A stretch of 64,000 bases of DNA from Phellopilus nigrolimitatus (taxonomy: Eukaryota; Basidiomycota; Agaricomycetes; Hymenochaetales; Hymenochaetaceae). Made by a program: the position numbers and the translations under genes. A model generated the notes under the pieces. The model was not told the origin of the DNA. It did not search any database and saw nothing but the letters and a program-made list of their open reading frames with translations. Location of the stretch: assembly GCA_021029095.1 (NCBI GenBank), contig JAJOHG010000039.1, forward strand, positions 124,001-188,000, given 5' to 3'. Below, piece by piece: positions 12,033-21,916 of this stretch (the first letter of the stretch is position 1; the number at the start of each line of letters is the position of its first letter).

Positions 12033-12790
12033 ATGCGCTCCTTCAACGTCCTCTCCATTGCCGCCGTCGCTGCGTTCTCACTCATCCCTTTTGTCTCCGC
12101 GGCTCCCGTTGATGCCGCTGTCGCTGCCGCCGTGGACGTCCGCTCCGTCGCTGTCGCGGCTGCTGCTGACGTCCGCGCGCGCGACTGTCCTGGCGTCGCC
12201 ACCATCTTGACTGATCTATCCATCAATCTTGCCGACCCTCTTCTCGGGCTCAGTAAGTGCTTTCGTAATTTTACTCCTGCTGAGGTGTCCTGAATATATG
12301 GCTCGCAGGTTACCTGACGCCCGCGAATGCGACAAAGGAGAACATCACGCCTCTTCTCCAGGTTGTGGTTAAGGTCTCTGCTGGAGCCGTTGTCGACTTG
12401 ACAGCGCTCGTTGGCTTGCCCATTGAGACCATTTTGGCGTCGGTCGACGGAACCACCACAGTCACTGTCGACGTTATCGCTCAGCTTCTTGCCAACGTCC
12501 TCTTGGTAAGATCCTCATCTCTGTTTTATCTGATGCATTATTCTCATTCCTGTATTTAGTCCATTGGCCTGATTCTGTCAACCCTCCTGGGGGTTTGCCT
12601 CGACCCCGAAATCCTTCTGAGCGTTGTCGTCGATGTCGAACTCGGCCTTTGCCTCGGCAACCTCGTCAGCGCCGTCATTGCGCTCGTCGGCGGTCTCGTA
12701 GACGCGATAGTCGGGCTTCTCGGCTCCCTGGGACTTATTCTCACCTCCCTCAATCTCCAGATAGTCGGAAAGCTGCTCAACATCTGCTAA
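12033..12790 (+). CDS. Small secreted hydrophobic protein, 215 residues
   Basis: Three exons: 12033-12252, 12309-12505, 12560-12790. Both introns are GT-AG, 56 and 54 bp, and the joined frame is exact. The product starts with a signal peptide (MRSFNVLSIAAVAAFSLIPF, cut near SAAP), followed by an alanine/valine-rich pro-like stretch ending in two arginines. The mature part is built of leucine-, isoleucine- and valine-rich segments with regular glycines (LTALVGLPIETILASVDG, LVSAVIALVGGLVDAIVGLL) and four cysteines (RDCPG, GVCLDPE, GLCLGN, C-terminal NIC). That is half the eight cysteines of a hydrophobin and without the paired spacing, so it is not one. Likely secreted or wall-associated; function unknown. 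A TATA box lies at 11907. Confidence 0.8.
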
Positions 12791-13319
12791 ACGGATCGTC
12801 GATAGCATGATATATGCCGTTCTTTAACGGGGGTCTCTTCTTATAACTTCGTGTTTTGCATTCATGTCTCGCTGCCATCATGTTAAGATTAGTGCATTGG
12901 CCAATTAATTTTCTGAACTATGATCCTACTGCATAGTATGAGTGATGTGTTTGTGATTCAAAAAAATTCACATGGAAATCTCCTTTGACTCTTCTGACGT
13001 TTCGAATAGAGATAACTTTGCGATGCTTTAGGTTTGAATCGAATTTCAAAGCACACATCAGTTTTGACTTTGAATGGATTCATGCATGTGATTCATAAGT
13101 ATGTAACAACGAATAATTACATGAAATCACACTTTGCAGAATGAACTTATGTTAGTAATGATTTAGAAGATCCTATATTAGTTGTTCAAAAGGATCGGCG
13201 CCCTAATTGGGGGTCGGCGTTCGCGCGACGCGTTGTTCTACCTTTCCTTTGAAGTCGACGCGCCCCAGCCTTTCCTCGCTTTCCTTTGTACACCCATCTC
13301 TGGGGAGAAGAAAGCAAAC
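12791..13319. other. Intergenic AT-rich DNA
   Basis: About 530 bp between two plus-strand genes. The first part is the 3' end of the small secreted protein gene. The segment around 12950-13180 is A/T-rich with repeated ATTCA- and GATTCAT-like words and has no open frame of note. The promoter of the next gene should lie just before 13320. Confidence 0.4.
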
Positions 13320-15116
13320 ATGGGAGACACCAAACGAACCTCAAACTCACTGTACGACGACTCTAGCTTTGGGAGCGCGTCGGCGTCGCGCTGGACATAC
13401 GACGCCGCGGCGCAGGAGCCGGACGCAGACACGGACCACGTCGTCTGGCAGCCCTCCCAGTCAAGCTGCGAGGCGCTCAACCAGCTTTTGAAAGACGCGA
13501 ATTGGCCGAGAAGATGTGCGTGCTTTTTTTGAGCTTCTCCGACATTGCAGTCGCGACGGCTTTGTGTTCTGTATGGCTGCGAGGTCAATGTTGCTTGCGC
13601 TGACGGGTGCTTTCTCTTTACATTCGTAGCCCCACGGAGTACTCGCGTTAAGACGTGGACTCCCTCTCCTGGCTCAGCGACGTCCGACGCTTCCTTCTCG
13701 CCGATAACCCCTTTGACAATAGCAGCGCCCTCCTCACGCGTTCGACGGCCATCGAAACGCCGGCCATCCAACGTTCCCGACACGGTTGACGAATCTGGGG
13801 AAATCTCTGCGCCATCCCGCACACTCGAGCATCTAACAGCAGCCAGTCCGAGCGCGCTCATCGCGCTCATCAAGGATGTGTCGGCGAAGGTGGACGAGGA
13901 TACGAAGCTCAAACGCCAGGCACTCGAAGGCGCCCGGGCCAAAGCTCAGAAAAGAGAGCGAGACAAAGAAAAACGGCGCATAGTACAGGCGTCTGGGGTG
14001 TCGAAGAGGCGGAGCGGGAGTGGTGGCCCGTCGTCTGCAGCCGACGTCAAAGGAAGAGGGAGAGAATATGCTCGTGACAAAAAGCAGGACTACCAAGAGG
14101 AAGAAATGCAGATGGATGCCGCCATGGACGTCGATACGGATGCTCATCGTATGCCGCCGCCGCCAACAATCCCTGCGCCTCGAATTCGGTCTGGCACCGT
14201 AACTGCTTCGTCGTACGCTCAGGACGCAAAGGCAGAACAAGACGTGGTGGGCTCGCATAAGATTGCAGATGCGTCTCTTTCCCCGTCCACGTCTTTTGAT
14301 ACGACTTTCGCTCGTGCAGCTCTTTCCGCGCCGAGTACGACACCTAATCCAATCACAAAGGCTGACCCGCAGAAAGCCAGACCCGCTCGCGACTCTGAGG
14401 AAAGCGGGACGAAGGGAGGAATTTCCACGTCAATGTCTTCCATGTCTATTGTTCCCAGATCGAAATCTCCCACCAGCGCAGTCCGTGCCTCGCGCGCCCC
14501 TCCAACGAGTCTGAACTTGCGCTCCAACCCTGCGCCTGCTCCGGCAAAACCTGCTCTTCCAGCAGCGCCGCAGACCCGCGAACAGCCGCCAAACCAAGCT
14601 ACGTGGAAGCCCAAGGCTCCGCCCGCGCTCGGGATGCGCCGCCTGGGAAATAGCCAGACGCCGCCTCCAAGCCAAGGCTTCGGCACTTCGGATCTTCCTG
14701 TGAAGCAGAAGCAGTTCCGGACGCCGTTCGCAAAGACAAAGCCTGCCCCCGGCCCCACTACCGTGCCCGTGCCCGTGCGACAGCCGAGTTCTTCTACATC
14801 GGCTTCGCATATCAGTTCAATGAGTGCGATTCGCGGGAAGCCTGCGCCTGTCGTACCGCCATCCATTTCTGTCAAGTCCGAACGAAACCCAACATCCGGG
14901 CGCAGCTATGGATCTGCGAACGTGAAAGCGTCTCCAGGCGGTCAGCCGAACGATCGGTCTCCAGACAAGCCGAATCACTCTCGACATCAGAGCGCCGGGG
15001 CCGCTGACGATGGGCGTTCGTCTCCCGCACCAGAGGCGGACATCAGTTTCAGCTCCGGAAACTTTGATAATATCGACGAAGATGAGCTGGAGGAGGTTTG
15101 TAGGATGTTTGACTAG
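13320..15116 (+). CDS. Low-complexity nuclear-type protein of unknown function, 559 residues
   Basis: Two exons, 13320-13512 and 13630-15116, joined by a 117-bp GTGCGT...TTCGTAG intron that keeps the frame exactly. The start MGDTKRTSNSLYDDSSFG is the first ATG in frame. Near the N terminus is VVWQPSQSSCEALNQLLKDA. Residues around 110-180 contain a probable helix or coiled coil (SALIALIKDVSAKVDEDTKL, then a KAQKRERDKEKRR basic run that could be a nuclear localisation signal). The remainder is Ser/Pro/Ala-rich and predicted disordered. The last 20 residues are acidic and distinct (NFDNIDEDELEEVCRMFD) and look like a short interaction motif. I do not recognise a family. Confidence 0.75.
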
Positions 15117-16082
15117 AGACGGTCTGGCAGCATTGATCAAGTTTTGGTCGGATGCTCGGCTTTGTGTGCAGGCGTGGGTTAATGTCTGGCTCTCGACGGC
15201 ACGATACTTACATGTATCATTCATATTTCTGCTAATGTCCTGAGGATAAACACCCTGTTTTTTTTTTTTTTCCTATCCAAATTGGAATTGTGGTATCGAC
15301 ATGTATAATTATGTAGTCACTACGATGTGTCCGATGGGCTGCCTGTAAGCTTTGGTGACTCGCCAAGTTTGCTCAATGAAGCACGAGTTGTAATGTCAGA
15401 CACAAGAATTGTGTTTTGCGAAGGCCACGATGATTCGCGGCCAAATCTGCGGTCTCACTGCTCCGTCGTTCTTGTCGGTCAAATGATAAAGCCAGCAAGT
15501 GGCACTGCGACTCAAGACACTCGGAAGGTCAGAGCACAACAAATCAATTATTGTGCAAGCGGACACGCGCCGCGCAGGAGACAATCTGTCCACAACTACG
15601 AAATATCGTGTCGAATGTATGTATCGTATACTTAAGAACGCGGGGCGCGGTCGTTTCGCGTATGACATAGAATGGGAAACAAATGGGGTCAGGGCACGGA
15701 AGCAACAAGTAAGCACTAAGCACATGGTAGAGCAATAGGACAGAGCTAAAGATATCGGGAGCCAGCAGCGAGAAACCAGAGTTACTTTACATATGCGGGA
15801 GAAAGGGGGTCTACGAGTCCACAAGACAAATCACCAAAGGGCAGCCAAAGGGAAGAAAAAGACAACAGGAACCGGAATAAGAGGCAGTCGGACTGCTGGT
15901 ATAGACTAAAAGACTAGGGCAGGGAATGAGGCTGCATATATACAACGTGCGTGTGTGTGCGTCTGGGTGTATCGGGTGTATCAGCGTATCAGAGTCCAAG
16001 AAATGGGTCGAGTCCGAGCGAGTTAGCGTCCTTTGCTCTTCTAATTTTCCTTTCTTTATAGATATGCACGCTATGTACGCGG
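15117..16082. other. Intergenic region between convergent genes
   Basis: Some 960 bp between the stop codons of the 559-residue protein (+) and the Kre6-like protein (-). It includes an 11-13 nt T run near 15260 and AT-rich DNA. No gene is visible; open frames on either strand are short and unsupported. Confidence 0.4.
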
Positions 16083-19000
16083 CTAGCACGTCTTCCACAT
16101 CTTGACATAGTCGCTGCAGAAAAGGGGGCGTCAGCGGCTGCAGATATAACAGGAGCGGGAGAAAACGAAGGGAGATACGCACATGCGGAACGCGCGGTCG
16201 TCGTCGCTCGTCGGCCACGTCGGGGACCAGGTGCTCTGCGCGCTCGCAAAGTCCGTCATCGCAGCTATATCCACGCGCGATCAAAGCAAGAACGCAGGAG
16301 CAGAAGAAGAGAGACACGTACTGTCCGACCCGTCGAACCACATCTTGCCGCCCTGCTTGTCGGGGAACCACCCGCTCGTCCCGCCGACTGCGAGGTCGAT
16401 GATCAGGTAGAACTCCTGGTCGAAGGGCGCCGCGTTGCCCTGGCCCTCCCAGATGTTCGTCACGACCGCCTCCGTGCTGCCGTTCTGCGCGGTCTGCGGG
16501 AAGCCGCCGCGCTCGAAGAAGCTCGTCTTCGCGAGGCTCAGGTCGAGCATCGCGTTCAGCTGCGAGTCGACGCTGAAGCGCATGAACGAGCCCGTCCACT
16601 CGAAGGAGTACACGTGGAAGTCCGCCGCGTACGTCGTGCGCTTCTGGCTCTGCCACCCGAACGCGCGCGCCGTGACGCTCGCAAGCGGGCCCCAGTTGAG
16701 CGACGAGCGCACGAAGTTGTCGCCCTGTGCGGGGTAGGACGGCAGGTTTCCGCGCGCCTCCATGATCTGCGCCGGAGAAACCCGCGTTAGTCATAGTTAC
16801 GTATAGGGGGGAAAAGGAGGCGCTGCGCTCACGTCGATCTCGCCGCTGAGCGGCCACGGGCCGTACTTCGAGTCCGTCGGGAGCATCCAGATCGCGGGCC
16901 ACAGCCAGTCTCCGACAGGCAGCTTCGCGCGCACATCGACCCTCCCGAACGTGATGCCCGAGCTGTTCTGCGTCGAGATGCGCGCGCTCTTCACGGGGTT
17001 GATGACCGTGCCCGAGCTCGCGCGCGACGTGACGCTGCACGCGGACACGTTCGTAGACGTGCACCCGGAGAGGTTGTACGTGTGCCCGTCGAAGATCGCC
17101 GCCGCGCCGATCTCGTCCGACGTGAGCGTCGGCATGATGTACAGCTGCCCGTTCTTGATGTAGAGGTTCTCGGACGTGTCCGTCGTCATCTGGAACTCGC
17201 CGTTGCTGTTCGCGGCAGATAAGCACTACGCATTGTTTTCAAGGAATAGAACGCACCCGAACCCGCCGAGCTCGACGTCGGCGTGCCACGTGTTCGTGTC
17301 GAACGTCGAGAAGTCGTCGTCCAGGACCGAGCACAGGTTCTGCTCGATCTTTTGCACGCCGCTGCACGTCCCGCTCGCAGTCAGTTTATTTCGCTAGCTC
17401 AAATGAAAGAAAACGCACCGGAAGCCGAAGAAGCAGAGCACCGCGCCGACGGCGACGCCGACCCACATGATGCAGAACGTCACCCACCACGCCGCGCCCT
17501 CCCACTTTTCCTTCTGCGTCACCCACGGCTTCTCCGACACTGTGCCCCGCCGCTCAATCAGCCGCCGAATCTCTTCATAAAGGAAAACAGAACTGGAAAA
17601 AACGCACCGCTAATCTTGCGTTGCAGCGCACTGCTCGGCAGCGGTTCTTTCTTCCCAGGGAGCGCAAGGTGCAGCGCGCTCCCGTTCCCACCCACCTGGA
17701 AGAACCCGCTCGCGGCGCGCTCTCCGGGAGCGACCGCAGAGTACAGCAGCGGCGTCGGCGGCGCCCACACGCTGCTCGAGCGGCGCGACGCGGGCGAGAG
17801 GAACGGCTCGCGCAGGCGTGCGGCACTTCCGCCTGCGTGGCGCAGCCCGGGGAGGTCCCCTACGCCCGCGCCCGCGCCGACGGGGGTGCTAGGCGTACCT
17901 GGCGTGTGCGGGCGCGGCGGCGGCGGCGGGTAAGGTGAGTAAGGCACGGGGTACCCCGGCGTGCTCGAGGTGCTGCTGTACCCGTGCCCGGCGAACGGCG
18001 GGTTCGGGGGCGCAAACTGCTGCTGTCGAAGGGAAACGCGGGTCCGTGACGTCGCGCAGACCGGGAAGAATCAGGGGAGACGTACGTTATCCTCGAGCGC
18101 GAACGGGCTGAACTGCTGCGCAAAACACTATCAGAAAAGGCGACATTGCTGAAGAGACGCGGAGATGCACTCACCCCGACGTCGACACTGTTCCTTCTGC
18201 TCCCGCCGCCGGTGGCGACAGCGTTCATGCCGTTGATGCGCGCGGCGTACGGCACGAGGTCCGCGGCGCTCGCGCGCGCCATCGCGCTGCTCGCCATGAA
18301 CGCGTTGTGCGGGCGGGGCGTCGCCACGCCGCTCCCTCCCCCATTGGCGCTCCCGTTCGCGCTCCCGGCAACGCTGGAGACAGATCCTGGGGGCGGATAT
18401 GGGTATGGATACGGCAAATATGCCTGTCCCGGCGCGGACGACGGCGAGCCAGGCGACGAGGGCGGGTAGGCGTAGCCCTGGCCGGGATAGGGGTACCCCG
18501 GGTACGCGTTAATATTGTTGCCGTTGCTGTTGGCCGAGCCGGGGCTCTGCGGCGAGAGCGGCGAGTACGCCGACGCGGAGCCGTGCCCCGCGCTCGAGCC
18601 GCCGTCGCCCGCCCCGATCCCGCCGTTCTCGGCGGCGTCCGCGAGCGGGTCGGCGACGGCGCCAGCGGGCCCGGAGAAGCTGTTGCGTCCCTGCGCGCGG
18701 AAGGCGGAGGGTGGGGCGCGCGCGCGCGGCGGGCGCTCTGCGACGTCGACCGCGCTCCCAGTCGCGGGGGAGGGCGCGCGCGCCTGCGGCGGCTGCGGGT
18801 AGGCGTACGGCGCGGGGCGCGGGGGTGCAGCGCCCGGGGGCAGGCCCGGCGCCGTCCTGCCCGCGCTCGCGCTGCTCGTTTTCCTCTGCTTCTGGCTCTG
18901 GGTCTGGCTCTGAGTCTGGCTCGGGGCGGGGTTGACGCGGCGCTCCTCGTCGGCGCCCTCGCTGGCGTACCCCTTCGCGGCCTCGCTGTCGGTGGCATCG

Positions 19001-19530
19001 CTGGGCGCGTAGAGCGAGGAGTCCTGCGAGGACCAGCTGGCGCGCGCGGCGGCGTCCGCGTGGAAGCGCGGGCGCGGGGGCGCGAGCTCCCTTGCTTCTT
19101 CTTCCTCCTCTAACTCATCAACGATGCCGAAGTCGTGTGCAGAGGGCGGCGGGGGCGGCGCGTGCGCGCGGGCGTGCGCCTCGGAGGAGCGGTCCGTGTC
19201 CGTGTCGGCCTCGCTGCCGCCGCCGATCTCGAAGGAGAGCGTCGAGCGTCTTTGGGGCTGGAGCTGGGACTGGGTTTGGAGCTCGGGGGCGAAGCGCGCG
19301 GACGCGGACGCGGCGACGGCGACGGGTGCGGGCGGGGATCTGGGCACGGACTCGAAGGCGCTGAGGGGCGAGTAGGGCTTGCGCCGTGCGCCTGGGGAGC
19401 CTGGCGGGGAGGACATGAAGGACAGGGATGGAGAGGCTGGGGAAAGGAGCGGGGCGGCGGGGTCGGCGTACGAGTAGGGAACGGAGGAGAGGGAAGAGGA
19501 GGTGGAGGGGCGCGGGCGGCGGATGGGCAT
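16083..19530 (-). CDS. KRE6: Kre6/Skn1-type beta-glucan synthesis protein, GH16 domain, type II membrane protein
   Basis: The Kre6/Skn1 family is needed for beta-1,6-glucan in the fungal wall; it acts in the secretory pathway or at the plasma membrane. Start at 19530 (MPIRRPRPSTSSSLSS), the first methionine matching the family-like Ser/Pro-rich cytosolic tail. Exon 1 (19530-18175) encodes about 450 disordered residues. Then come a 27-30 nt micro-exon (FSPFALEDN, near 18086-18112) and a proline-rich exon. The next exon carries the membrane anchor (WWVTFCIMWVGVAVGAVLCF) and is followed by the lumenal GH16 domain: CSVLDDDFSTFDTNTW, GRVDVRAKLP, WPAIWMLPTDSKYGPW and the catalytic motif SGEID-IMEARG (Glu, Asp, Glu), split by an intron near 16770-16830. 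Last come YSFEWTGSFMRFSVD, DLAVGGTSGW, WSPTWPTSDDRAFRM and DYVKMWKTC with stop at 16083. There are about nine exons and no frameshift. Confidence 0.93.
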
Positions 19531-21466
19531 GGCCGGGTCGTGGCTAAGAGGAGGTGTGAGCACGGGAACTTGCGAAGCGCAATATGATGAGAAACCGCAC
19601 GTTTGGGCTGCGTTTTTAATTTTAGCTTCGATTTCGGTTTCGGACTTTTTTTGCGGGTCGGTTCTCCCGCGCTGCTGTAATGTGTTCTGCGCTGTTCGCT
19701 CGCGATCAGGGCGCTGTCCTGTCTGGCGCGCGTCCTGTCGTGTTGTCAACCTTGGCGGTATCGGTATCGGTATCAGTATCGGACGCGGATTCGCTGCGGC
19801 GCGGGCGTAGGGGGGTCGATCAGGCTGCGAGCGAGCAGGCGCAGACGTACGTACGGCGGCCTCAGTGACTGTGCGAATACACGGAGCTTCCTCGTACGAG
19901 CTTATCTGCCAGTTCCAGTCCCAGCGATCGCGCGTTGTTCGGGCTCGCGTCTTTTAGTCTTTGGCTTTGGCTTTGGCTCTGGCGTTGAGCCTTCGCGCAT
20001 GCGCGCTCGACTTGACAAGATGAGACGGGTGGGTGAACGTTATGTGTGACTTGAGGATCTCCTCAATTTAGCTCCTGCACAATCACCGGCTTTTTTCCCG
20101 CCGTTATTTTAGCTGATATGCTTTGATAGTCCAAAAGCTCAGGACTCACTTATTGACAAACGGTTTGCGCACGGAGACGAAACACGCTTTTCGCAGCCCT
20201 GTGTATTTGCGCGAATGCACCGAAAGCTACGATGGTGAATTCAAGATTGCTTTTGCGCGAGGGTAAGCTTGCTGATGAGCTTGGGTCGGCCAAAGTCCAC
20301 CGAACAGAACCGTACTGTGTTGCAGTTGCTGCGATCGCGCGCTGTTCGGGTGCGCGTCTTTTGGCGGTGCGTCGAGCGGGTATGTACGCACGTACGACGC
20401 GGTCGACGAGAGAAAACGAGAGGGACGGAGGGAAAGGAACTCGAGCGTGAAGATGGGCGCGAACCCGCGCGTCCAAAAATGCTATCGCGCGGTTCTTCTC
20501 CATAACATTATGTAATAAAGTAAAATACAGAAAGTCAATTTCGCGCAGTGCGTCATACCCCCGCGTAAGGACCATTCGCTCATCGTGGGAATGAGCTTCT
20601 GCTTTTTAAGGGCATGGATTTGTAAGTAATAGCACATCAATGGCCACAAATCATACCTTAAAGGGCAGAAACGCCAGTCCCTACCCGCGCTCTGTGTGCG
20701 TTGCAACCTCGAAAACGGGTCCAGACAAGGCCGCGCGAGCCGGCACGCGCGCGCGCACCTACGCCGGCGTGCAATCACCCAATCAAATAATCCAATCCCC
20801 ACCACGCCGCCGCTGCACCCCCACCAGCACGCAGGCCGGGGCCGTATCTGCAGCAGAGGCCGATCGCCGGGTGATGCGATCGCCGGGACAATCAGGGCCG
20901 TCGCCACTGCACTACTCTACAGGGCTCTCACAAGGACCCCGGGAGGCGCCCACTCTCGGTGTGGTGCTGCTTAATTGCTGCGTGCCTGATTTTTGCCGGC
21001 TTACTGTACACGCATCCCGAAATTACCTTTTGGACGTGCCCACAGCCCTCCCTCGTCATGCCCACCCACGCGGTCGGTGTAAGTAAAAATTATACTTCCG
21101 GGCCCGGTCGATCCCCCACACGACATACATACTTATGTAACAAGAGTCTCCACAAAAATACAAACTACAGGCACGAAAAGTCGAAAACAATTACGTGTAT
21201 GTACTTTGATGCACCCGCCCGGTTGTCCACGCATCCTTGCCTGCCCCACCTCTAGATTCCGTCGTCCGGCAACGGTGGGGCCTCTAGTTCTCGAGTGAGG
21301 GCTCCACTATCGCTCATATCTAATTTCTTGTTGGAATGGGCCTTCGCCCGCGCCTGATGATGCATGGAAACACCGGAGCTTCTTGGGCGTATGCACATAT
21401 GCGTGCAGTGCGCGGGCATCCCGGGGCTACAGTGTAGAGTCGGATGGCTGCTCAGTGTTCCTTGAT
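19531..21466. other. Upstream of the Kre6-like gene; no gene seen
   Basis: About 1.9 kb. The part next to 19530 should be the promoter and 5' leader of the Kre6-like gene; near 19600-19800 it has simple repeats (GGTATCGGTATCGGTATC, GGCTTTGGCTTTGGCT near 19960). Frames further right are short, arginine-rich in several phases and look like products of GC-rich noncoding DNA. Confidence 0.4.
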
Positions 21467-21540
21467 ACTCATAAGAAAGGAAGAACGAGAATGCGCGATT
21501 GGAGAGTTGGCTGGTTGCTCCGTTGGCGGGCTGCGTTATA
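21467..21540 (+). repeat. 74-bp dispersed repeat, copy 1 of 3
   Basis: The segment ATAAGAAAGGAAGAACGAGA followed by ATGCGCGATTGGAGAGTTGG and a CTGGTTGCTCCGTTGGCGGG tail recurs at about 21917-21987 and 34087-34160, in the same orientation, with a few mismatches. The second and third copies open the two arms of the large duplication. This first copy sits about 450 bp further left and has lost similarity on both sides. Confidence 0.75.
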
Positions 21541-21916
21541 CCAGTCCCCAAAATGCTGTGTAGCATTTACTTGAGCATGTAGACCATGCCAATCACTATC
21601 CAAGCCAAACATCCGTAGTATAGAGGGATGAGAGCGGCGTGCTCGAGCGTTTACGGTGGTATGACTGTCATTTCGAAATGTATTGCACGGTGTTTGTCTG
21701 ATACATCAATATACGACTGCATAAACTGGAAATATTGAGAAGTGGCGCGCGACTCGGGAGATCATGGTCTCCTCCTGTACTCTTATACCTTCAGAGGCGA
21801 TGTACTTAGACCCCGGCAGTTTTTTTGCTAACGAGCAATTAGTTGTTATGGTCGTAAAAATAATATATTCGCCACATTAGAAGTCTGCGGGAAGTCATCC
21901 AGTTGGTTCGTATTTA
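21541..21916. other. Spacer between two copies of the dispersed repeat
   Basis: AT-rich DNA of about 375 bp with no gene, RNA or repeat that I can identify beyond the flanking repeat copies. Confidence 0.35.

Noticed and set aside
12033..12790. Hydrophobin
   Set aside because: Only four cysteines in the mature protein and no paired C-C spacing.
13238..14875. Minus-strand frames of 126-234 codons
   Set aside because: Antisense to the 559-residue protein gene, whose splicing and frame are consistent.
15811..17226. 471-codon minus-strand frame rich in Arg, Asp and His
   Set aside because: It is an off-frame reading of the GC-rich Kre6-like exons and reads through their introns.
18307..19587. 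Long Arg/Ala/Gly-rich plus-strand frames
   Set aside because: Antisense shadows of the first Kre6-like exon, produced by high GC and few stops.
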